A stretch of 63,028 nt of DNA. It comes from Burkholderiales bacterium. GTDB lineage: Bacteria; Pseudomonadota; Gammaproteobacteria; Burkholderiales; Burkholderiaceae_E. The DNA lies in contig CANKWX010000014.1 of assembly GCA_947487165.1 (NCBI GenBank), positions 1 to 63,028 of the forward strand. Direction: 5' to 3'. Below are positions 24,324-33,897 of the stretch, piece by piece (position 1 is the stretch's first letter; each line of letters begins with the position of its first letter). The notes beneath the pieces were generated by a model that was not told the DNA's origin, made no database searches, and was given only the letters and a program-made list of their open reading frames with translations. A program made the translations under genes and the position numbers.

Positions 24324-26441
24324 TCAGAACGATGCGCTCAGGGTAAGCCGCACGGTGCGCGACTCCACCGGATGAAAATGCCGATCGGCAACGCCCGCGA
24401 GCGGTTCGCCCGTCAGGCGAGAGGTGTAGAAGTAGTCGATGTCGCTTGCCTGGCGATTGAAAAGATTGAACACGTCAAGGCTCAGGCGCAGCGCTGGCAT
24501 GAGCCTGACGCCGATCCGCAAGTTCGCGAGCGTGGTCGACCCCGATTGTTGCGAACCGTCTTCATTGAGCGGGCGCGGGCCGAAGTAACGAACACGAAAC
24601 TGGCCGAACCATGGGCCGAAGTCGGTGAGGGTCACCCCCAGCGCAGCGACTTTCCCGATCGACCCCGGAATACTGTCGCCCGCGGGATCGTATTGGGTGT
24701 ATCGGGCTTGAGAGATCGCCAGATCGGCATCGATCAGCAACCAGCGTCGAGCAGCATAGTGATTGCTCCATTCGACACCCTGACGCCGACTGGTCCGGCT
24801 CGGCGCGGTGTCGCCGGCATCGCCCTGAAAAACCAGTTCCGATTCGACGCTCAGTTGCCACAACGCGAGCGAGGACTGCAGACCTGGCACGATCTCGGTT
24901 CGTACCCCCAGCTCCGAGCCCTTGGTACGAGCTGCCACCGGGACCGAATCGATCGGCGTGCCTTCCCGAGGTGCAATGCTTGCGACGGCGCCGCGTGCAT
25001 CATTGGTATGAAAACCCCATCCATAGTTCACAAAGTATTCGGTCTTCGCCCAGGGCCCGAACACCAGCGACAGCTTGGGGCTGGTCAAGTTCGCCTGGGC
25101 CTTGCCGCTGTTGCCAGGAATCGAACTGTTCACATTGAAGTCGAAGTGGTCGGTGCGCAGACCCGCCACACTGCTGAACCAGTCAGTCCACTGGACAAGG
25201 TTCTCTGCATAGAGCGACACACTGGTCTGGCGAAGATCGCTTTCCTGGAGGGTCGCCTGTCGCGCGCCTGCAACCGAGGTATAGAGGCCGACTGGTCTGA
25301 GCCAGTCAGTGCGAGTCTGCACGCCGATCGTCATCAGGCTGTCGATGCCTGCCAGATAGAGCGGAACCGCGCGGCTCAGATTGGCGCCAACGGTACTGCG
25401 TCGCTCCGATTGCTGGAACTGATCGCCATTGACCGGGTCCTGCAGGAAATAGGTAAAGTTGGAGGCCAGATCGAATCGCGACTGCACCGCAAAGACATTG
25501 GCCTGCGTCAGCCCATCGGCATCCTTGCGCCTTAGCGCATACGACAGGCTGTAGCGTTCGGTGCGACCGCCATCCGTGTTGTCGATGGCGCCATATCGGG
25601 ACACAAGGCCGCTGTCGATGGCCCTTTGCGGAATCTGATCGGTCGCATTCCAGCGCGCCGAGTAGGCCATCAGGGTGAGCGACTGGCGATTGTCAGGATC
25701 GCCATCGCTGTAGCGCAGAACGCCGCTGAAGCGCCGCAGATCCTCGGGCGTCTCCCAGGGTCCGTTGTTGCGATTGGCTTCGAAGGCATAGAGCAGTTTT
25801 CCGCTGCCGAGATCGGCAGATCGGGCCAGCAGCAGCCGCTGGTATGCATTTTGCCCGACGGTCACCGTCGCGATGGCCTGCGGCAGCGCATCGATGAGAC
25901 GAAAGCGTGCCGACCCGACCGATGAAAAGTCGCCTTCCTCGGCGTAATAGGGCCCCTTGCGATAGTCGATACGATCGATGAGCTCGGGAATCAGCCAGTT
26001 CAGGTCTGTGTAGCCCTGACCGTGAGCATGGGAGGGCATATTGATCGGCATCCCGTCGACGAAGGTCGCAAAGTCGGTGCCGTGATCAAGGTTGAACCCC
26101 CGCAGGAAATACTGATTGGCTTTGCCACCGCCACTGTGCTGGGTCACGACCAGACCCGGAACGAATTCGAGCACCTCGGCAGGACGCAGCAGGGGGTTGT
26201 TCCGGATCATGGTGGCGTTGACCGTGCCGGCGCTGGCGGCGTCGGTCGTACCGATCCGCGTGTCGTAGTTGCCATGGACCACGACCGGATCGAGGCTGGA
26301 CGACGGCTCACCGGCGGTCTGCAAGGCCTGAGCGCGCAATGTCGACGATGCGCAGGCCAGCGCCAGCAGGGCGCCGATGATGCGCAGTCGACGCGCGCCG
26401 CCTGGCACAGCACCGATTGCGAGGCTGACCGATCGAGTCAT
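24324..26441 (-). CDS. TonB-dependent outer-membrane receptor
   Basis: 705 residues: a signal peptide, then a plug domain (residues ~55-165) with EVLEFVPGLVVTQHSGGGKANQYFLRG split over two blocks, and a C-terminal 22-strand barrel ending VRLTLSASF with terminal Phe. Such receptors import siderophores, cobalamin, sugars or other large solutes, driven by TonB. No TonB or iron-specific genes adjoin it; the neighbour on the opposite strand is a Bug receptor (convergent). The ligand is not predictable. Confidence 0.93.
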   Translation of the reverse strand: MTRSVSLAIGAVPGGARRLRIIGALLALACASSTLRAQALQTAGEPSSSLDPVVVHGNYDTRIGTTDAASAGTVNATMIRNNPLLRPAEVLEFVPGLVVTQHSGGGKANQYFLRGFNLDHGTDFATFVDGMPINMPSHAHGQGYTDLNWLIPELIDRIDYRKGPYYAEEGDFSSVGSARFRLIDALPQAIATVTVGQNAYQRLLLARSADLGSGKLLYAFEANRNNGPWETPEDLRRFSGVLRYSDGDPDNRQSLTLMAYSARWNATDQIPQRAIDSGLVSRYGAIDNTDGGRTERYSLSYALRRKDADGLTQANVFAVQSRFDLASNFTYFLQDPVNGDQFQQSERRSTVGANLSRAVPLYLAGIDSLMTIGVQTRTDWLRPVGLYTSVAGARQATLQESDLRQTSVSLYAENLVQWTDWFSSVAGLRTDHFDFNVNSSIPGNSGKAQANLTSPKLSLVFGPWAKTEYFVNYGWGFHTNDARGAVASIAPREGTPIDSVPVAARTKGSELGVRTEIVPGLQSSLALWQLSVESELVFQGDAGDTAPSRTSRRQGVEWSNHYAARRWLLIDADLAISQARYTQYDPAGDSIPGSIGKVAALGVTLTDFGPWFGQFRVRYFGPRPLNEDGSQQSGSTTLANLRIGVRLMPALRLSLDVFNLFNRQASDIDYFYTSRLTGEPLAGVADRHFHPVESRTVRLTLSASF

Positions 26442-26522
26442 GGCAAAAAAGAAATCCAGGATGAGCGGTTAGACTTTGAGTGGACAGCGGCCCATGGACG
26501 ACTGTGCGGACCGACTTCACCG

Positions 26523-27086
26523 ATGGTCATCATGACAAAGCCAGCCTTTTCCCCCGACACTGTAATCGACTTCTGGTTCGATGAGATCACGCCCAAGCAG
26601 TGGTGGGCGCGCTCAGACGAGTTCGATCAGCTCATCACGACGCGCTTTGGCGCATTGCACACAGCCGCGTCGCGGTGCGAGCTCTTCGAATGGCGCAGCA
26701 CGGCCACCGGCAGACTGGCCGAAGTCATCGTGCTTGATCAGTTCTCGCGAAACCTGTTTCGTGACCGGGCCGGCGCCTTTGCGAGCGACGGCCTCGCCCT
26801 GGCGCTTGCTCAGACCGCGCTTGCCATCGGTGCCGACCGCGAACTCGAGATCGAACAGCGCGCCTTCCTCTACATGCCCTACATGCACAGCGAGTCGGCG
26901 GTGATTCATGAAATTGCCCAGGCGCTCTTTGCCTCGCTCGGCGTCGAAGACAAACTGAACTTCGAGTTGCGGCACAAGGCGATCATCGATCGTTTCGGTC
27001 GTTATCCTCACCGTAATGCGATCCTCGGGCGTCTGAGCAGGCCCGAAGAAATCGCCTTCCTTCAGACCCCCGGCTCGTCCTTCTGA
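26523..27086 (+). CDS. DUF924 family protein
   Basis: 187 residues. The start VIDFWFDEITPKQWWA and the motifs VLDQFSRNLFRD, FLYMPYMHSE and DRFGRYPHRN are the conserved blocks of DUF924, a helical soluble family of unknown function. An ATG three codons later (26532) is an alternative start. Lies divergent from the TonB receptor and nine bases before a CoA-transferase gene, so the two may be co-transcribed. Confidence 0.9.
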   Translation: MVIMTKPAFSPDTVIDFWFDEITPKQWWARSDEFDQLITTRFGALHTAASRCELFEWRSTATGRLAEVIVLDQFSRNLFRDRAGAFASDGLALALAQTALAIGADRELEIEQRAFLYMPYMHSESAVIHEIAQALFASLGVEDKLNFELRHKAIIDRFGRYPHRNAILGRLSRPEEIAFLQTPGSSF

Positions 27087-27095
27087 GCGTTCCGA

Positions 27096-28343
27096 ATGAC
27101 CCCCACCATGACCCAAGCTTCTGACGCCACCGCTTCGCCTGAGCGACTGCTCGAAGGCATCGTCGTATGCGACTTCACACGCGTGCTCTCGGGCCCCTAT
27201 TGCACGCGGCTTCTGGCCGACCTGGGCGCCGACGTGATCAAGATCGAACGCCCGGGCGAAGGCGATGAAGTGCGCTATATCGCGCCGCAGATGAGCCCGA
27301 CCGCCAACGATCAGAGCGCCTACTTCGCACGGATCAATGCCGGCAAGCGAAGCATCGCCATCGACTTCACCAATCCGCAGGCCCGCGAAGTGGTGCTCGA
27401 CCTGGTGCGCAAGGCCGATGTGGTGGTCGAAAACTTCTCGCCGGGTGTGATGGCCAAATACCGATTCGATGAGCCCAGCCTGCGCGCCATCAAACCCGAC
27501 CTGGTCTATTGCTCGATCTCGGGCTTCGGTCAGACCGGCCCGCTGCGCGGTCTGCAAGCCTATGCGCATCTGATCAATGCCTTCTCCGGCATGATGGACC
27601 TTGATCGCAGCGGTTTTCTTGCGCCCAAGGCCTCCAACCTGCAGGCGGCCGATGTGCTGGCAGGCGCCCATGCCTTCGGGGCGATCTGTGCGGCGCTGAT
27701 CCGTCAGATCCGTCGCGGCCAGGGCGCCTATCTCGATGTCTCGATGCTCGAGTGCCTGATCTGCGCCGACGACGTCAATTTCCCGGCGCTGCTCAACGAC
27801 ACGCCGATCGAGCGCAAACCCCGTGTCGGCATGGTGGTGCAGGAGATCGGGGGCCGCCATGTCGCAATGCAGGTCGGTGGCGCAGCCAATATGTGGGCAC
27901 GGATGGTCGAAGCCATGAAGCGCCCCGACCTGATCAATGATCAGCGCTTTGCAACCACCGCCGCACGTCGTGCCAACTGGGGTGAACTGGTCACCCTGAT
28001 TGCCGATTGGCTGGGCACCATGACAAGCGCCGACCAGGCCCTCGACACCCTGGGCGCCTCGCGCGTGCCGGCGGTGCCGATGATGCTGGCCGAAGAGATC
28101 GTGGCGCACCCGCATCTGGCGCACCGTAAGGCCTTCCCGGTGCTCTCGCATCCGCAGCGCCCGCAGGGTGTGCGGGTCACCGCGGCGCCCTTTCAACTCG
28201 ACGGCGAAGCGGTCGTGCCGCAGGCCACCGCGCCCTGGCGGATCGGCGAGCATACCCGCGAGGTGCTGGGCAGTGTGCTTGGCTACGATGCGGCGCGCAT
28301 CGAGGCGCTTGCGTCGGGCGGTGTGGTCAAGTCAGCCGATTGA
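27096..28343 (+). CDS. Family III CoA-transferase (CaiB/BaiF), second copy
   Basis: 415 residues with GIVVCDFTRVLSGPYCTRLL, ADVIKIERPGEGDEVR, SISGFGQTGPLRG and the catalytic-Asp region NLQAADVLAGAHAFG. Compared with the other two copies it is more diverged at the centre. The substrate is unknown. It precedes a DUF2889 gene; the ATG four codons in is a possible start. Confidence 0.92.
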   Translation: MTPTMTQASDATASPERLLEGIVVCDFTRVLSGPYCTRLLADLGADVIKIERPGEGDEVRYIAPQMSPTANDQSAYFARINAGKRSIAIDFTNPQAREVVLDLVRKADVVVENFSPGVMAKYRFDEPSLRAIKPDLVYCSISGFGQTGPLRGLQAYAHLINAFSGMMDLDRSGFLAPKASNLQAADVLAGAHAFGAICAALIRQIRRGQGAYLDVSMLECLICADDVNFPALLNDTPIERKPRVGMVVQEIGGRHVAMQVGGAANMWARMVEAMKRPDLINDQRFATTAARRANWGELVTLIADWLGTMTSADQALDTLGASRVPAVPMMLAEEIVAHPHLAHRKAFPVLSHPQRPQGVRVTAAPFQLDGEAVVPQATAPWRIGEHTREVLGSVLGYDAARIEALASGGVVKSAD

Positions 28344-28438
28344 ATCACTGAGCTGAGCGCGGGCCAGCATCACCCGGCGAGCGGCACGGTTCGGCGACAA
28401 TAGGCGCTTGTCCTATCAACGATTCACGGATTGTCGCC

Positions 28439-29014
28439 ATGAGCCTTTCAACCCCTGTCGAGCGCTCGCCGCTCCATACCCGCACCATCGTGTGCCACGG
28501 CTTCAAGCGCGCCGATGGGCACTTCGATATCGAAGCCAGCATCATCGACATCAAGGCTTACCAATACACCGAACCCTTTCGCGGTGTGCGCGAGCCGGGC
28601 AGCCATGTGCACGAGATGTGGGTGCGCCTCACGGTTGGCGCAGACATGGTCGTCAAGGGCATCGAAGTCTCGATGCCGGCCACGCCCTACCCTGCCTGTC
28701 AGAGCGCCAAACCCAACTTCCAGGGCCTGATCGGTGTGACGGTGGGCAGCGGCTGGCGGCGCGCGGTCCAGGAATGTGTGGGCAATGTTCGCGGCTGCAC
28801 GCATGTGCGCGAGCTGCTGTTTCCGATGGCCACCGTCGCCTTTCAGACCATCGGCGGCTGGCCGGTGGCCGGCGAGGAGCCTGAGGTCGCGCCGCTCACG
28901 CGGACTGAGAAGCCGCGCGTGATCGACGGTTGCATCGCCTGGGCGTCGGATGGCGAGGTGGTCGCCAAGCTTCATCCGGAGTTTGCGGTGAGGCGGGAGA
29001 ACGGGGCGGTTTAA
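28439..29014 (+). CDS. DUF2889 domain protein
   Basis: 191 residues. Opening RTIVCHGFKRADGHFDIEAS, then HEMWVRLTV, GCTHVRELLFPM and DGCIAWASDGEVV match DUF2889 proteins, which frequently neighbour aromatic or acyl-CoA catabolic genes. The function is unknown; conserved Cys and His (GCTHVRE, DGC) could bind metal. A GACAAT-type -10 candidate lies near 28394 upstream. Confidence 0.85.
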   Translation: MSLSTPVERSPLHTRTIVCHGFKRADGHFDIEASIIDIKAYQYTEPFRGVREPGSHVHEMWVRLTVGADMVVKGIEVSMPATPYPACQSAKPNFQGLIGVTVGSGWRRAVQECVGNVRGCTHVRELLFPMATVAFQTIGGWPVAGEEPEVAPLTRTEKPRVIDGCIAWASDGEVVAKLHPEFAVRRENGAV

Positions 29015-29055
29015 GGAGTGGACTCAAAGAAAAACGGTTGGATCCACCGATCGGC

Positions 29056-29922
29056 TCATCGATCGAGAAGAAGGAACAAAGCCTGACTCTGATCGGTTCG
29101 CACGAGTGCCAGCGTCAGGCGTGAGGCCGAGACGCTTTCGGGCAATGCAATCCCGGAGTAAGCCGCACCCGGAGCCTGATTGATGACGGCGCAGCCAGCC
29201 GGAAACGTCATAGTGACGTTGTACGCGTTGGCCCCGCTGACAACCGTGAAGGCTCCGTCGGCAAAGCAGTTGGGGAGCACTTGCGCGTTGGTGAAAGAGC
29301 CACTATTGATGCTGAAAAACACTGCGGGTGTATCGCTTCTATTCGCTGTCCAGTTACCCTGAATCGTGGTGAGTGAGGGAACAGTGGTGTAGAGGGTCGC
29401 GTCATATTTCGGCAGGGAGATGCGGGCGATTTCTGATGTCCCGCTGTAGGCGCTGCCGTCCATCGAGCTAGCCGCCACAAACCCGCCTTTCAAAGGAAGG
29501 TCGGCCTTGCCTGGGGTAGCACCCTGCTGGAGGTCCGGATCGCGCGGATTCTGAAAATACGTCGAGCTGGCGGTACTGAACTCGTACTTTTTCGTTTGAG
29601 AGTTGTAACTCGAACCCATCGTTCCTGTGAACATGCCTTTGATCGTCGATGCCCCGGAATCGGTGACTCGGTTCGTCGAAGAGATTAGCCAAAACCGCTG
29701 GTCTTTGAGGATCAGGCCGCCGAGAACGTTCGCTGAAGTAGCGTCGCCAATTGCGCCGAGCCAATAGCCATCGGGCGTCGCCGTGTTCATAGTCGGCGAG
29801 TCGGAATTCGTCGAACTCGACGACCCACCACCACTGCCGCAAGCCGCCAGCATCAATGCGGCAGCAATGGCCGTCACCGGCACCAATGTGGATCGTTTCA
29901 AAAGCTTCGTCATCGAGAACAT
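29056..29922 (-). CDS. Hypothetical lipoprotein
   Basis: 288 residues. The signal peptide ends ALMLAAC followed by a GSGGGSSSST linker, a clear lipoprotein. The rest is Ser/Thr/Asn-rich with no recognised domain; it resembles beta-rich extracellular proteins of this group. The ATG at 29922 has AGGA about nine bases upstream; longer frames lack this. At its end CGATCGATGAGC is followed by CGATCGGTGGAT, a degenerate 12-base duplication spanning the stop (second copy TGG). Confidence 0.7.
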   Translation of the reverse strand: MFSMTKLLKRSTLVPVTAIAAALMLAACGSGGGSSSSTNSDSPTMNTATPDGYWLGAIGDATSANVLGGLILKDQRFWLISSTNRVTDSGASTIKGMFTGTMGSSYNSQTKKYEFSTASSTYFQNPRDPDLQQGATPGKADLPLKGGFVAASSMDGSAYSGTSEIARISLPKYDATLYTTVPSLTTIQGNWTANRSDTPAVFFSINSGSFTNAQVLPNCFADGAFTVVSGANAYNVTMTFPAGCAVINQAPGAAYSGIALPESVSASRLTLALVRTDQSQALFLLLDR

Positions 29923-30008
29923 GATGGATAGTCCTGAGGTTGCATGATCCGAACCGGCCAATAGGGTATCGGACTTGCCTGACATGATCAAAAAAAATAT
30001 TTTTCGCA

Positions 30009-30030
30009 GTCGCCGTGCATCAGGGGCGAC
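30009..30030 (-). terminator. Candidate terminator downstream of the helicase gene
   Basis: On the minus strand GTCGCC pairs with GGCGAC (6 bp, 10-base loop), followed about 12 bases later by a run of eight T. The T-run is further than in a standard intrinsic terminator, so it is uncertain. Confidence 0.35.
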
Positions 30031-30094
30031 CCTTTTTGCATATCGACCGTCTGCCCGGTACGCCAGCAGGCTCACTGAGCGGCTCAATCAGGCC

Positions 30095-33000
30095 CTAAAT
30101 CGCCGGCTCGAAGAGCCCGAGCAGGTCTTCCTGACTCAGTCCTTCGGCACCCAACGCGCCCGACAGCACTGATTGTGCCAGTTCCGCTTTACGGGACTGC
30201 AAGACGAGGATGCGCTCCTCGATCGTGCCGGCGGCGATCAGCTTGTAGACAAACACCGGCCGCACCTGCCCGATGCGGTGGGCGCGGTCGGTGGCCTGCG
30301 CCTCGACCGCCGGATTCCACCACGGATCGTAGTGGATGACGGTGTCGGCCGCAGTCAGGTTCAGGCCGACCCCACCCGCTTTGAGCGAGAGCAGAAAGAT
30401 GCGCGCATCGCCCGCCTGAAAGGCCTCGACCGCGCCACGGCGATCATCGGTATCGCCATCGAGGCGCGTGCGGTCGACCTTGGCCAGCGCCGGATCAGCA
30501 TCGAGCGCCACTTCGATGCGATCGAGCATGGAGGTGAACTGCGAAAAAACCAGCACCTTGCGGCCTTCATCGACCAGCGTGCGCAACAGCGTGAGCAGTT
30601 CGTCGCGCTTGGCCGAGCCGCTCACCTTGCGCGCCGCCGGCAGCGCGAGCAAAGAGGGGTCGCAGCAGGCCTGGCGCAATTTGAGCAGCGCATCGAGCAC
30701 CACCACCCGGCTGCGCTCCAGACCGGCACCGGCCAGCGCCATGCGGACTCGCTCGTCCATCGCCACACGCACCGATTCATAAAGGTCGCGTTGCTCGCGA
30801 CCGAGTTCGACGCGATGGATGATGTCGGTGCGCGCCGGCAACTCGGTGAGAACGGCCGCCTTGGTCCGGCGCAATAGAAACGGCCGGATGCGCTGGGCGA
30901 GCGAGTGCAGGCGGTCGGCGGCCTCAGGCCCGTCGCCACGACGCTCGATCGGGCCGCGAAAACGCAGCCGGAAGGCCTCCTCGCGACCAAGCAAACCCGG
31001 CACCACGAACTGCATCACCGACCACAGTTCACCCAGATGGTTCTCGAGCGGCGTGCCGGTCAGTGCGATCCGGTGCGATGCCCGCAGCGCCCTGATCGCA
31101 CCCGCCGCACGGGTGCGCGGATTTTTGACCAGATGCGCTTCATCGGCAATGACCACATGCCAGCGCTGCGCCTCGAGCACATCGCGATCGCGCGGCAACA
31201 GCGCATAGCTGGTGAGGACCAGATCATGGTCAGCGATCTGCTCGAATCGCTGTGACCGGTCGCCGCCGGTGAGCGCGAGCACGCGCAACTCGGGGGCATG
31301 TCGACGCGCTTCATCCTGCCAGTTGAAAATCAGCGAGGTGGGCGCCACCACCAGCGACGGCCGGGTCAACCGGCCTGCGGCCCGCTCGCACTCGAGATGC
31401 GCCAGTACCTGCACCGTCTTGCCAAGCCCCATGTCGTCGGCCAGAACGCCGCCGGTACCACTGGCCGCGATGAACTGCAGCCAGGCCAGGCCCTGCTGCT
31501 GATACGGCCGCAAGGTCGCCTTGAAAGAGGGCGGCGGCTCGACCGCAGGCAGGCCCTCGAAGGACTCGGACAATGCGCGCAGCGACGACAGCGATTCGGG
31601 CAGCGCCACCCCAGGCGACAAGGCGGCAAGGGCGGCGGCCGCGGCGGCATCGAGTCGCATCGAGGCCCTGAAGCCGGCCAGATCGCCATCGTGGCCGCTG
31701 CTCTGCGGCCCGAATTCGGCCCAGTCGGTGACCACGCGAACCAGCGGCTCGATGCGGGCAGCATCGATTCGCAGCACTTCACGCTCGCCGACCCGCAGCC
31801 ACAGCACGCCATCCGGACAGCGCGAGCGCGACCAAGCCTCATAGCCACCGTGAGCAATGACCTGCGCGAGCACCGGAGCCAGGTCGATGCGACTGCCTGC
31901 CACCTGGATGCCCGATTGCAGCTCGAACCAGCCGTTGACCGGCGCGGGGCTCGACGCCGGCTGATCGTCGTCATCGGCATGATCGGCGTCATCGGCATGG
32001 GCGGTCTCGGCCGTTGCGGGCGCCGCATTGTTGGCCCCGGCAATCACAGGCGACTGACCCGATCGCGCAGCCGTGGCAGTCGCTGACCCGGTACGCCGAT
32101 CGCCCGCCTCGGCCGGAACCGGCGTCAGTTCGAGCGATACCGCATCGGCCTCGACCAGAGTGAGCGGCACGACCGACTCATCCACCAGCAACCAGCCCTC
32201 GCGCTCGAGCCGGGGGGCGAGTTCAAATTTGATCCGTGCTGCAGCCACGCTGGTGCACGGCAAGGTGGCTATCGTGAGCCAGCCGCTGCCGCCCTTGGAT
32301 TTCGCGCGGACGGCATCGGTCGCCGGCTCGGTGGCAAAGCGCAGTCCATCCTCATCGGCCGCCAGCCGTCTGAGGCTGTCACCGAGCGACTCGCGCAGCG
32401 CCCGCTCAGCGGGCGGGTCGCAAATGAGCAGCAGCGGGCCGATATCGTCGCGGATGCCAAGGCTGGTCGAGCGCAGCGGCTCAATGCGCCGCCCCTCGTA
32501 TTCGACCGCAATGGATACCGCCATCAGGCCCGCCGACGGGGCAGCCTTGCCTGGCGAGGCGCCAGCGGCGAGGTTCTGAGCACCGACCGGAATACCAAAC
32601 TGAGCACCACGCCTCGCACTGGCCGCCGACACGGAAAACAGACCCAGTACCGGACGGGGCGATCCGATACGTTCGCGCACGGCATGGCCGCTCAGCTCCG
32701 GAATCGCCGCCTGAATCTCGGGTCGCGCGCGCCGCTGAGCATGCAATGTGAGTGCCACATCGTCGGCTGCCTCGGGCGGCACGAGCGGCGCGGCGCGCAG
32801 CCAGGCCATCAGCGGCGGCGCGGGCGGCGCCTCGATCGGGCCGATCAGCAATGCCTCGCGATCGATCCAGCAGGGCTCGGCGGTATAGACCGCTTCGCCG
32901 CGGGGCTCGACCTGCAGGGCGAGACGCATCGACGGCTCAGCCGAGGTCTCAATCGACGATGCGCCGACTCGCCCACCGCCCGGCGCCAACCCGTCCTGCG

Positions 33001-33829
33001 GCAATGACTGCCAGGCCATCGATGCCGGGCGTAACGCTGCGGGCGCCAGTTGCAGGCTGTCGCCGGGCGTGGGCGGTCGGTCGAGATAGAGGCGCGATGA
33101 TCCGGCCAGCAGCAGCAGCACATCGCGGGCATGCGTCATGTCGAGCAAAAAGCCGCCGATCACCGGCGTGGCACGCGCGGTCAGCGCCGCAACCCGCAGG
33201 TCGATGTCGTCCCAGTATGCAGGCGGCGACTGGACATGGCCGACCATCGACCGATAGGGTTGGGGGTCGTGCAGACTGCCATCGGGATCCTGCCGGACCT
33301 TGAAGACATGCAGGGAGGGCCGGCGCGCGTCGCTGCGCAGGACATAGCACAGCGCACTTCGGGCGACCTGCGCCCCCGGCTGCCAGCGCAGCAGGCGCAA
33401 CTCGCGCACCCATTGCAGCACCTGATGACGCTCGAGGGCCGCGATCTGAGGCGCAGGCTCCCGGCTGGGCTGCGCGCCCTCGCGATCGCCGCCGACACCG
33501 TCCTGCAGATCGCGCAGCCAGGCCATCAGCAGCGCTGCACCATGCTTGCAATCGAAGGCGACCGGGCAGCTGCATTCATTGGACACCCGGATGACCGCGC
33601 CATTGGGCGCCAGCCGCACGGTCGTCTTGTAAGTCTCCCTGGCACTGCCCTCGACCTCGCCTTCGAGCCGACCGGGCGCCGACTCGCGCACCGACAGCAC
33701 CCGGCCAGCCGCAAACACCTTCTCACCCTTGAGCGCAGTCTCGCGATCGAGGCCAAGCGGCGTGCGGGCAAAGCGGTTGCGAAAAAGGTCGAGCAGCATC
33801 AGATCGGGGGGTGCGATGCGAACAGGCAA
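30095..33829 (-). CDS. SNF2-family helicase with SWIM zinc finger
   Basis: 1244 residues. An N-terminal SWIM finger (Cys86, Cys88, Cys94, His96: ECSCPVAFDCKH) and a ~650-residue middle of no recognised family are followed by a SNF2 motor from about residue 773. Motor motifs: DDMGLGKT (798-805), DEAH (896-899), LTGTPLEN, LLSLKAGGVGLNL, and QATDRAHRIGQ. Bacterial SWIM-SNF2 proteins resemble RapA-like translocases acting on DNA-bound complexes. The start is TTG at 33829; an ATG ten codons in (33799) is plausible. Divergent from the third CoA-transferase. Confidence 0.9.
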   Translation of the reverse strand: MPVRIAPPDLMLLDLFRNRFARTPLGLDRETALKGEKVFAAGRVLSVRESAPGRLEGEVEGSARETYKTTVRLAPNGAVIRVSNECSCPVAFDCKHGAALLMAWLRDLQDGVGGDREGAQPSREPAPQIAALERHQVLQWVRELRLLRWQPGAQVARSALCYVLRSDARRPSLHVFKVRQDPDGSLHDPQPYRSMVGHVQSPPAYWDDIDLRVAALTARATPVIGGFLLDMTHARDVLLLLAGSSRLYLDRPPTPGDSLQLAPAALRPASMAWQSLPQDGLAPGGGRVGASSIETSAEPSMRLALQVEPRGEAVYTAEPCWIDREALLIGPIEAPPAPPLMAWLRAAPLVPPEAADDVALTLHAQRRARPEIQAAIPELSGHAVRERIGSPRPVLGLFSVSAASARRGAQFGIPVGAQNLAAGASPGKAAPSAGLMAVSIAVEYEGRRIEPLRSTSLGIRDDIGPLLLICDPPAERALRESLGDSLRRLAADEDGLRFATEPATDAVRAKSKGGSGWLTIATLPCTSVAAARIKFELAPRLEREGWLLVDESVVPLTLVEADAVSLELTPVPAEAGDRRTGSATATAARSGQSPVIAGANNAAPATAETAHADDADHADDDDQPASSPAPVNGWFELQSGIQVAGSRIDLAPVLAQVIAHGGYEAWSRSRCPDGVLWLRVGEREVLRIDAARIEPLVRVVTDWAEFGPQSSGHDGDLAGFRASMRLDAAAAAALAALSPGVALPESLSSLRALSESFEGLPAVEPPPSFKATLRPYQQQGLAWLQFIAASGTGGVLADDMGLGKTVQVLAHLECERAAGRLTRPSLVVAPTSLIFNWQDEARRHAPELRVLALTGGDRSQRFEQIADHDLVLTSYALLPRDRDVLEAQRWHVVIADEAHLVKNPRTRAAGAIRALRASHRIALTGTPLENHLGELWSVMQFVVPGLLGREEAFRLRFRGPIERRGDGPEAADRLHSLAQRIRPFLLRRTKAAVLTELPARTDIIHRVELGREQRDLYESVRVAMDERVRMALAGAGLERSRVVVLDALLKLRQACCDPSLLALPAARKVSGSAKRDELLTLLRTLVDEGRKVLVFSQFTSMLDRIEVALDADPALAKVDRTRLDGDTDDRRGAVEAFQAGDARIFLLSLKAGGVGLNLTAADTVIHYDPWWNPAVEAQATDRAHRIGQVRPVFVYKLIAAGTIEERILVLQSRKAELAQSVLSGALGAEGLSQEDLLGLFEPAI

Positions 33830-33897
33830 CCGAAGAGTGTAGCGCTACCTGATGTCGCCCGATGGACGAGATCATGGCGTCCGGGCGACACTGTCGA

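Noticed and set aside
26613-28253. Minus-strand ORF of 546 codons over the DUF924 and CoA-transferase genes
   Set aside because: It is antisense to two conserved genes and shows no family motif.
29985-30005. AAAAATATTTTT symmetric AT run near the lipoprotein promoter region
   Set aside because: Too short and too simple to support a stem or operator; probably part of the weak terminator's T-run region.
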